A DNA stretch of 48,564 nucleotides from Gemmatimonadota bacterium. Lineage in GTDB: Bacteria > Gemmatimonadota > Gemmatimonadetes > Gemmatimonadales > GWC2-71-9. This document shows, piece by piece, positions 43,301 through 48,564 of the stretch (its first letter is position 1; each line of letters opens with the position of its first letter). Where the stretch lies: positions 1 to 48,564 of the forward strand of contig JACQVB010000232.1 in the NCBI GenBank assembly GCA_016209985.1. The letters run 5' to 3'. The notes under the pieces were generated by a model that was not told the origin of the DNA, searched no databases, and saw only the letters and a list, made by a program, of their open reading frames with translations. A program made the translations under genes and the position numbers.

Positions 43301-46300
43301 GCGGCGTCCCCGCGTTTCCGCTGGGCGACCTTGCCGCGGACTGCACGCGGCGAAACGGTTTTGCCGACTCGGAGGACCTGGACGGTGACAACCGGCTGGA
43401 CAGCAACGTCGGCATCGCCCGGGAAGATCTCCTCCGCTACGTCTTTCCCCTGGGAGATGAGCGCTATCACGTGAAGGATGGCGGCAAGATCCCCGATCAG
43501 GGCGGTCGCTTCCTCACCTGGCGTCTCTATCGGATACCGTTCCGCACCGACACGCTCCAGGTCGGGACTCCCAACGTCCATCAGGTGAGGGCGCTGCGCA
43601 TCACGCTGGCCGCTCCCAACCGGGGGAGTGACGAGAGGGAATTCTTCTTTGCTCTGGCGCGGGTTCGTCTGGTGGGGGCCCCCTGGGTCAAACGCGCGGG
43701 AACGCCGCTCGCGGGGATCGCCGGCAGCCGGGCCGAGCTCCACGGCGAGGTCGTCGCGTCCATCATCTCGACCGAGAACAAGGATCTGGGCTACACCTCG
43801 CCGCCCGGCGTCACCAACCAGACCCAACAGGTGGGCGGCGCGCTGCAGTTCGGCTCCCAGCAGATCAACGAGCAGTCCCTCCGCCTCCTGGCGCGCGATC
43901 TCCGCACCGGCGAGCGGGCCGAGGCCTTCGTGCGCTTCGCGGACGAAGCGGACAAGAACTTCCTCAAGTACCGGAACCTGAGGGTGTGGGCGCGCGGCCG
44001 CGGGCCCGGCTGGGAAGACGGCGATCTCGAGTTCTACATCAAGGTGGGAAAGGACGAGAACAACTTCTACTTCTATCACCTCCCGGCCCGAACCGACCGC
44101 TGGGAACCGGAGGTGGTAATCGATCTCGACCGGTGGAAGGCGCTGCGCGCGACGGTACAATCCGCCTGGCTGCGCGGTGATCCTCCTTCGGGCGCCGCCC
44201 AATGCGGTGGCGATTCCACCGCATATGTCGCCTGTGACGGCGCCTATCTGGTGCAGGTCCGGGACCCGGGAGTCTCGCCGCCGAACCTGGCGCGGGTCTC
44301 GGAAGTGGCCGTCGGGATGTTGCGCCGCGCGCAATCGGTGGCGATCGACCAGGCCGAGCTGTGGGTGGATGACATCCGCCTGAGCGGCGTGGTTGGCGAT
44401 GCCGGAGTCGCCGCGGCCATCGATGCCCGGCTTGCCGCCGCCGACTTCGCCGAGCTTAACCTCTCCCTCTCCAACAAAGACGCAAAGTTCCGGCAATTGG
44501 GAGAAGAGCCGAATTATGTGGGGAACGGCGCCGCGTCATTCGCTTCGACGTTCCAGCTCGCCAAACTGGCTCCCGAACGTTGGGGGTTGAGCGTGCCGCT
44601 CACCATCCAGCACCTCCGCACCCGGGACGACCCCTTCTATGTGAGCCGCAGCGACATTCGAACCGACGCGATCGTGGGCTTGCGGCGCCCTCGCGGCAGT
44701 GCGACCACCTATCAGGTCGCCGTGCGGCGCGCGAAACGGGGAGCGACGCTCTGGGAGCGCATGCTGCTGGATCCGGTGTCGGTCGCCGCGATGCGGCGGG
44801 ACGCCGATGCCACCGCCGAGTTGTCGACAGCCCGAACGGTCAACCGGCAGGCGTCGGTAGGGTATCTCAATCCGGCGGGCGCGCGAACGCTGGCGCTACC
44901 CGGGTTTCTGTCCCGAATGGTCGACGCGCTCCCGCGCGTAGTGAGGGAGAGTGAATTCGGCCGCTCGCTGCGCACGGCGCGACTGCGATGGAATCCCTAC
45001 CAGCTCCGGTACTCATCGCTGCTCACCGACAGCCGGATCGACCGGTCGACCTTCCGCGTGCCCGTAACTCTCCCCGGCGATTCGGCGATCGTTCCGCTTT
45101 CCAGCCTGGTTCACACCTGGCGAAATGACGCCGGTATCGACCTGCGACCGTTCAATACCCTGGCGTTCCGCGTGGACTATTCCCGCATCCAGGACCTGCA
45201 GCACTATGGGGACTCCACCAGCCTGGGCCGGGTGCTGGACGAGGAGCGCACCTCGTTCCTCGGACGTGACGTGGGATTCGAGCGGACCCGGTTACTCAAC
45301 ACCGTGGTCAACATTTCGCCGGTGATCGGCAGCTGGTTGCGCCCACGGGCGAGCTTCACCAGCTCCTTCGCGTTCAACCGGGACCCCAGTGGTCGCACGC
45401 CCATCCGGCTGGGGCAGGATTCGAGCGGCGCATTCGCCGCACCGCACTCGTTGGGGAATTCCCGGCGGCGGGACTACGGCGCCACGGTCGACCTCTCCGC
45501 CCTCATCCGCGGTCTGGTGGGAGATTCGTCCTCGCTGTGGCGGATCTCCCGCCTGCTGCAACCGCTGGACCTGTCCACCGCGCGCGAATATCGCTCCAGC
45601 TTCGACCGCGCACCCTTCTTCGCCGACACCCGCTACCAGCTGGCGCTCGGCGGCGTGGAGTCGTTCCGGAGTCGGAACGGAATCCTGGCGACCGGTGCTG
45701 CCGATGTCCGGAACCGCAGCGCGAGCGGCGGTCTCGATCTCCCGCTCGGCTTGAGGCTCCGCGGCCTCTATCAGGAGGTCCAATCGGTGAATTGGGTGCA
45801 TCGTGGCGACGGCCAGGGTGAGCTGCGGCAGTCCAGCCGGGAATGGCCCTCGGGGAGTCTGGCCTGGCTCTACAGTCCCCGATGGGCGCTGGGCAAGGTC
45901 ATCAGTACGGTGGCTTCCCAGACCCGCTACCGGCGCTCGGTCTCCACCACGGTCCAACCGGCGCTGGGATCGGCGACTGCCCGTACCGAAAACCGCTCGA
46001 CCTCCCTCAATCCGTCGCTCACGCTCACCTGGGCGGGCGGAGTGCTGACCACGGCACAACTAGGCCGGACGCGAATCGAAGAGGTCACCTCGGGAAACAT
46101 CACCCGAACCAACCGCAAAGATATTGGTGGCAATTTGAGCTTTGCCTTCCGGGCACCCGCCGCGCTGGTCCGGCTGCGCAATCCGCTGCGGAGCAGCCTC
46201 GCGGTCACCGTATCGGATATTCTGGTCTGTCTGGTACGCGCCAACAGCCAGGAATGTGTGCCGGTCTCGGATAGTCGCCGCCGCCAGGCCGATTTCCGGC

Positions 46301-46446
46301 TCGATACCGGCTTTTCACCCTCGATCACCGGGGGGGCGTCCTTCGGTTATGTTTTGACCGAACAGCGGCACACCGCGACCAAGCTGTCGCAGGCGAATTT
46401 CACGGTCTTTGCCGAGATCAACTTCTCCGCGGGTCAGATGCGATGA
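40345..46446 (+). CDS. sprA: Cell-surface protein SprA (type IX secretion translocon)
   Basis: SprA (Sov) is the giant outer-membrane barrel through which type IX cargo passes in Bacteroidota. This 2033-aa homologue has the family's most conserved stretch near residues 190-250: EFNANNNINVFYQGLEDEIL, RRVDIGNVTF, IPANSFGIQA. It continues with repeated strand-rich blocks to a final NFTVFAEINFSAGQMR. An in-frame stop at 40336 means the TTG at 40345 is the first possible start; it gives a signal peptide ending LAA and Q25 as the mature N-terminus. It is somewhat shorter than the Flavobacterium and Porphyromonas proteins (about 2400-2500 aa). The stop overlaps the glutaminyl-cyclase gene (ATGA). 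Confidence 0.95.
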   Translation: MRLRSLFRSALVAAAALFARTLAAQAPADSLPRPLQRFPGDTIVVRPVPEVEPGGLYGLRVPPALVALRWARGIERSVAAARSRRRRDRVLALSRAAVLPDTLAAAEPAPEGPPAREAPSTFEALGRYADVGLELRSRLELKMDRLKNEHCTAFDISSLTPGCRSTFPTPAIGQQFSVRAGGIVSQRVHVNVDYDTEREFNANNNINVFYQGLEDEILRRVDIGNVTFEAPRSRFITASIPANSFGIQALGQVGPLEFRTIFAQQRGSSLRTRVFTMGDQATQPIDRENRDLDFEAGRFFFVVNPRDLPGYPAVDILRLAPDQLPAADRLAAVRIYRLRAQSGQSGSNANLGGIDAVAIRRDSPQRVGPFSWERLVEGRDYYLDPSGVWFALVTRVSTEDFLAVSYVTVSGDTVGTFPAINTGADTLELIYEPRRGTEVPTFAYEMRNVYRIGGGNLSRSSIELAIVLNESERPIDGEGTYLSRLGLARSNDASSLDEFNRVFPRERDPNSGAPLKDLFVVFPHLVPFADSARLTPEERNDSLYRTPIHLLSSQGPPPKFRLRVHYEATGAGDRSTLSLGALQVREGSERLYLGTRELVRGRDYQVAYDVGVVTFLNPDSLFQGTVQIRAQFEENQQFDEAPKNNFGLSGTYHLGSVGTVSAIGLYQSEQTAFTRPPLGFEPRSGLIGGLSTDLGVRGSGLTRALDALPGLRTAVPSSFTLRGEIDVSRPNPNQRGQAYIDEFEGLAAVPLRLVQNTFQLGSRPSSGRGLSPLFLGADGNLSPFDAATMIWQNAIQAGSVALEFEPQQIDSSIVIAGASRQVETVLWLTMKHDTIGGAPDPVTGRARWIRPHTPGPRWRSITQSLDRSGLGVDLSRTEFLEFWVLEDADRTAQQQQATLLFDFGTVFEDATSPAPDTFRVVGKDTVFSGLQFTGAGRLDTEKDSLTNVFNAAISDVGVHGDLIDSIVDAGSGTVVHDVSTCQLPSGGVPAFPLGDLAADCTRRNGFADSEDLDGDNRLDSNVGIAREDLLRYVFPLGDERYHVKDGGKIPDQGGRFLTWRLYRIPFRTDTLQVGTPNVHQVRALRITLAAPNRGSDEREFFFALARVRLVGAPWVKRAGTPLAGIAGSRAELHGEVVASIISTENKDLGYTSPPGVTNQTQQVGGALQFGSQQINEQSLRLLARDLRTGERAEAFVRFADEADKNFLKYRNLRVWARGRGPGWEDGDLEFYIKVGKDENNFYFYHLPARTDRWEPEVVIDLDRWKALRATVQSAWLRGDPPSGAAQCGGDSTAYVACDGAYLVQVRDPGVSPPNLARVSEVAVGMLRRAQSVAIDQAELWVDDIRLSGVVGDAGVAAAIDARLAAADFAELNLSLSNKDAKFRQLGEEPNYVGNGAASFASTFQLAKLAPERWGLSVPLTIQHLRTRDDPFYVSRSDIRTDAIVGLRRPRGSATTYQVAVRRAKRGATLWERMLLDPVSVAAMRRDADATAELSTARTVNRQASVGYLNPAGARTLALPGFLSRMVDALPRVVRESEFGRSLRTARLRWNPYQLRYSSLLTDSRIDRSTFRVPVTLPGDSAIVPLSSLVHTWRNDAGIDLRPFNTLAFRVDYSRIQDLQHYGDSTSLGRVLDEERTSFLGRDVGFERTRLLNTVVNISPVIGSWLRPRASFTSSFAFNRDPSGRTPIRLGQDSSGAFAAPHSLGNSRRRDYGATVDLSALIRGLVGDSSSLWRISRLLQPLDLSTAREYRSSFDRAPFFADTRYQLALGGVESFRSRNGILATGAADVRNRSASGGLDLPLGLRLRGLYQEVQSVNWVHRGDGQGELRQSSREWPSGSLAWLYSPRWALGKVISTVASQTRYRRSVSTTVQPALGSATARTENRSTSLNPSLTLTWAGGVLTTAQLGRTRIEEVTSGNITRTNRKDIGGNLSFAFRAPAALVRLRNPLRSSLAVTVSDILVCLVRANSQECVPVSDSRRRQADFRLDTGFSPSITGGASFGYVLTEQRHTATKLSQANFTVFAEINFSAGQMR

Positions 46447-47351
46447 AGGCGTGTCTCTACGGCTGGTTGCTGTTGGTTGCGGCTTCCGGGTGCAAGGCCC
46501 AGGGAGAACGCACCCGCGAGTTCAACGGCGACAGCGCGCTCGCGTACGTGAAGACCCAGCTCGCGTTCGGACCGCGCATCCCCAATACCGAAGGCCATGG
46601 GAAGACCGGCGACTGGATCATTGCGCGGCTCAGGACCCGGGCCGACAGCGTCGAGGTGCAAGCCTTCACCCACGTCGCCCTGACCGGCGAGGCGCTGAAG
46701 CTGCGGAACATCATCGGCCGATTCCGGCCGGATCAGACCGACCGCATTCTGATGCTGGCGCACTGGGACACCCGGCCGAAAGCCGATCACTCGGCCAATG
46801 TCGGCGATCAGCAGCGACCGGTCCCCGGCGCGAATGATGGCGCATCGGGCGTGGCGGTCCTCCTCGGTGTTGCCGACGCGTTGAAACGGCAGCCGCCGGC
46901 GTTCGGGGTCGACCTCCTCTTCGTGGACGGAGAAGACTATGGCGACTTCAGCGCCGACAAGGATGTGCTGCTCGGATCGCGCTACTACGCGGAGCACCTT
47001 CCGGCGGGCCCGAAGCCGCTGTTCGCGGTGCTGTTCGACATGGTGGGTGATGCCGACCTCACCATCTACCAGGAATCGAACTCGGTCGCCAACGCGCCTG
47101 AGGTGGTCGAGCGGGTGTGGACTCGCGCCGAGGAGCTCGGCTTCGGACGCTACTTCCGCCCCAGCGCGGTGTACGCGCTGACCGACGACCACGTGCCCCT
47201 GCAAAAGGCGGGCATCCGCGCCATCGACGTGATCGACTTCGAGTACGGCCCGGACAACCGGTACTGGCACACGGTCGAAGACACCGAGGACAAGATCAGC
47301 GCGAAGAGCCTGGCGATCGTGGGAGAGGTAGCGGTGTCCCTGACGAGGTGA
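46443..47351 (+). CDS. Glutaminyl-peptide cyclotransferase-like M28 lipoprotein
   Basis: This 302-aa exported lipoprotein (lipobox VAASGC, Cys17) belongs to the M28 fold and matches bacterial glutaminyl cyclases better than aminopeptidases. It shows AHWDTRP, the zinc ligand D132 in GANDGASG, E164-D165 in FVDGEDYG, FDMVGD, TDDH (249-250) and H276 in YWHTVEDT. Such enzymes convert N-terminal Gln of exported proteins to pyroglutamate. It overlaps sprA by 4 nt, so the cyclase is made together with the translocon. The likely clients in this window carry Gln after their signal peptides. Peptidase activity remains the alternative. Its stop codon lies in a heptamer repeat. Confidence 0.88.
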   Translation: MKACLYGWLLLVAASGCKAQGERTREFNGDSALAYVKTQLAFGPRIPNTEGHGKTGDWIIARLRTRADSVEVQAFTHVALTGEALKLRNIIGRFRPDQTDRILMLAHWDTRPKADHSANVGDQQRPVPGANDGASGVAVLLGVADALKRQPPAFGVDLLFVDGEDYGDFSADKDVLLGSRYYAEHLPAGPKPLFAVLFDMVGDADLTIYQESNSVANAPEVVERVWTRAEELGFGRYFRPSAVYALTDDHVPLQKAGIRAIDVIDFEYGPDNRYWHTVEDTEDKISAKSLAIVGEVAVSLTR

Positions 47352-47436
47352 AGAGTGTAGAGTGGAGAGTTTAGAGTTTAGAGGGAAGGGTACTGCAGCC
47401 GGATCACTCTTCCCTTCTTCACTCTACACTCTACCC
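47349..47436. repeat. Heptamer inverted repeat (TGTAGAG/GGAAGAG-like) after the cyclase gene
   Basis: TGAAGAG, TGTAGAG, TGGAGAG, TTTAGAG, TTTAGAG, GGAAGGG (47349-47390) face imperfect CTCTTCC, CTCTACA and CTCTACC words (47407-47436). The spacer begins TACTGCAG, as does the spacer of the element at 5273. It contains the preceding stop codon. Confidence 0.88.
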
Positions 47437-47515
47437 GCCTTTCTTCCGCGGTAATCTGCTGGTGCGTGCGATGTTTTGATGTCTGCGTATCGCTTCCGGC
47501 GACCCATCATTTCGC

Positions 47516-48229
47516 GTGTCCTCCGAGCGGCGTGCGGTCTTTCTGCTCATAGCGTTGGGAATTGCCGGCGTGCTGGTGCGGTCGTTGGTTCATTCCGGCG
47601 GCGCCCCCGGAGCCGTGGCCTATCACGCCTCCGGCGGTCCGCGCTCTCCGTTCGATTCGGTTGCCGCGCGCGCGCGCCGGCTGGCTCGGCCGCTTCGGAA
47701 AGGCGAGCGAATCGATCTCGACGCGGCCTCCAGGGAGGAAATCACGCGGTTGCCCCGCATCGGTCCCGGACTCGCGGCGCGCATTGTGAATGACCGCGAA
47801 GAACATGGGCCTTTCGGCTCGCTGGAGGGGCTCGATCGCGTTAGTGGGGTGGGGCCATCGGTGCTGGGGGCGGTGAAGCCCTATGCAGCGTTCTCGGGGA
47901 AGGTGGCGGTGGATCGGCGGGTCGGCGGGTTGGCGGGTCGTGACTTCCGCGACAGTCCGATTCTTCGCGGGACCGAACCCAGCGTCACATCGGTTCTGCG
48001 ACCCGCCGATCCGCCGACCCGCCGGCCCGCCGCCCCTGTGAGCCTCAACACAGCTACGGTCGAGGAGCTTGCCCAACTTCCCGGCATCGGACCGGCCAAA
48101 GCGCGAGCAATCGTCGCGGACCGGGAACGCCGGGGGCCCTTCCGAACGCTCGATGACTTGACCCGCGTTCCGGGCGTAGGTCCGGGGATTACACGGCGAC
48201 TGCAAGGACGTGTACAGCCATTGCCTTGA
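47516..48229 (+). CDS. comEA: ComEA-like DNA-binding protein with two helix-hairpin-helix domains
   Basis: This 237-aa protein has one N-terminal transmembrane helix (VFLLIALGIAGVLVRSLV) and two ComEA-type helix-hairpin-helix modules: residues about 67-125 (ITRLPRIGPGLAARIV, RVSGVGPSVL) and 176-235 (LNTATVEELAQLPGIGPAKA, RVPGVGPGI). ComEA binds incoming double-stranded DNA in natural transformation; single-module proteins are the norm. Here the modules are joined by about 40 residues encoded by an octamer inverted repeat. The start is the GTG at 47516, without a clear ribosome-binding site. A pilB homologue follows, consistent with a pilus and DNA-uptake region, but comEC is not visible. Confidence 0.88.
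   Translation: MSSERRAVFLLIALGIAGVLVRSLVHSGGAPGAVAYHASGGPRSPFDSVAARARRLARPLRKGERIDLDAASREEITRLPRIGPGLAARIVNDREEHGPFGSLEGLDRVSGVGPSVLGAVKPYAAFSGKVAVDRRVGGLAGRDFRDSPILRGTEPSVTSVLRPADPPTRRPAAPVSLNTATVEELAQLPGIGPAKARAIVADRERRGPFRTLDDLTRVPGVGPGITRRLQGRVQPLP
47916..48034. repeat. Octamer inverted repeat (GGCGGGTC family) inside comEA
   Basis: GGCGGGTC, GGCGGGTT, GGCGGGTC (47916-47939) face GACCCGCC, GATCCGCC, GACCCGCC, GGCCCGCC (48000-48031) over a 60-nt spacer. It is translated in frame between the two helix-hairpin-helix domains. The same word forms the element at 13183-13324. Confidence 0.95.
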
Positions 48230-48253
48230 CACCCCTTTCGCCTCCGGTAGCTT
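48226..48253 (+). promoter_or_regulatory. Possible promoter before pilB
   Basis: TTGACA (48226-48231), overlapping the comEA stop codon, is followed after 16 nt by TAGCTT (48248-48253), a weak -10 match. It would place a GGAAGAG inverted repeat in the pilB leader. Confidence 0.3.
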
Positions 48254-48261
48254 AACGGCAG

Positions 48262-48371
48262 GGAAGAGGGAGTAGGGAAGAGGGAAGGGGAAAGACCTTG
48301 CGAGAAGCTCACTTAGCCGTGAAGACGTTGGTGCGACTTCACTCTTCCCTCTTCCCTCTTCCCTCTTCCCC
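48262..48371. repeat. Heptamer inverted repeat (GGAAGAG family) before pilB
   Basis: GGAAGAG, GGAGTAG, GGAAGAG, GGAAGGG (48262-48289) face four perfect CTCTTCC units (48342-48369) over a 52-nt spacer. It fills the comEA-pilB spacer and would fold in the pilB 5' leader if transcription starts at the TTGACA upstream. Confidence 0.94.
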
Positions 48372-48414
48372 CATCTTTCGCGCGACCCATGAGTTCAAGT
48401 AAGTCAGGAGCGTA

Positions 48415-48564
48415 ATGGCAACAGCAGCCGCGGCCCCCGAACGGCTGGGCGATCTCCTGGTTCGGGAGAAGCTCATCACTCGGGATCAACTCGACAAAGC
48501 ACTGGGTGAGCAAAAGACCAGCGGAAACCGGCTGGGCTACTGCCTGGTCAAGCTGGGGTTCATC
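48415..48564 (+). CDS. pilB: Type IV pilus assembly ATPase PilB, N-terminal fragment
   Basis: Fifty codons are present before the window ends. After a short Ala-rich start comes an MshEN-type sequence: RLGDLLVREKLITRDQLDKA followed by LGEQ, then a second NRLGYCLVKLGFI. This matches the tandem c-di-GMP-binding motif at the N-terminus of PilB/MshE/GspE secretion ATPases. AGGAG at 48406-48410 supports the ATG at 48415. Adjacent comEA favours PilB over a type II secretion GspE, but the catalytic domain is not visible, so the choice is an inference. Confidence 0.8.
   Translation, partial: MATAAAAPERLGDLLVREKLITRDQLDKALGEQKTSGNRLGYCLVKLGFI

Noticed and set aside
40351-44496. Minus-strand open frames of 362 and 619 aa opposite sprA
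   Set aside because: Both lie within sprA, whose conserved motifs span the region; no independent protein features are visible.

Overview
The window comes from a high-GC, Gram-negative bacterium of the Fibrobacterota-Chlorobiota-Bacteroidota superphylum, most likely a Gemmatimonadota. The evidence is a SprA-type translocon gene (sprA), a PorV-like barrel, a GWxTD protein and two Oar-like TonB-dependent receptors, together with LptF/LptG and a SigR/RsrA-type sigma/anti-sigma pair. No rRNA, tRNA, CRISPR array, transposase or phage gene was seen. The assignment is inference from gene content; no search was run.

Layout. 1-2.6 kb: 3'-truncated acetyl-CoA synthetase (minus), cspA with a good promoter and terminator, then a STAS protein and a stand-alone receiver domain that overlap by 4 nt. 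2.6-5.3 kb: a TPR-like gene (minus) and hemC-hemB. 5.3-12.4 kb: a long minus-strand gene train, read from the right: ECF sigma, zinc anti-sigma, DUF92 membrane protein, lipoprotein, FAD oxidoreductase, flavin reductase, methyltransferase, SRPBCC cyclase-like protein, ketoacyl synthase, aquaporin. Nearly all junctions are 4-nt overlaps. It looks like an uncharacterised acyl/polyketide-type pathway that could be under redox-sigma control. 12.5-14.5 kb: V4R-like protein and M24 peptidase. 14.5-24.7 kb: regulatory region, TonB-dependent receptor, a 1279-aa secreted protein with a sorting-domain-like C-terminus, a PorV-family protein and a GWxTD protein. 24.7-28 kb: nucleotidyltransferase pair, heme A synthase, APC permease. 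28.2-31.4 kb: second TonB receptor. 31.5-40.3 kb: one minus-strand run lptF-lptG-dapE-asd-lysC-dapB-dapA-dapD, which makes diaminopimelate/lysine from aspartate and carries two LPS-export permease subunits. 40.3-48.6 kb: sprA, a glutaminyl-cyclase-type lipoprotein, comEA and the start of pilB.

The most unusual feature is a set of more than 20 short elements built on one plan: an arm of tandem 7- or 8-nt words, a spacer (often about 50-62 nt), then an arm of the reverse-complement words. The words differ between elements (GGAAGAG, GCGGAGT, TGGTGCG, GGTCTTG, AAGTGAG, CAGCCAT, GGCGGGTC, GGATGGTC, ACGGCATA), but the architecture is shared. Within each family seen more than once the same word is always in the 5' arm. 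Elements lie at gene 3' ends, often supplying the stop codon, and also in frame inside genes (methyltransferase, DUF92, ctaA, comEA), where they encode low-complexity linkers.

A second theme is envelope biogenesis. Four predicted outer-membrane or secreted proteins (both TonB receptors, the PorV homologue, SprA) and probably the GWxTD protein have Gln just after the predicted signal-peptide cleavage site. A glutaminyl-cyclase homologue is translationally coupled to sprA.
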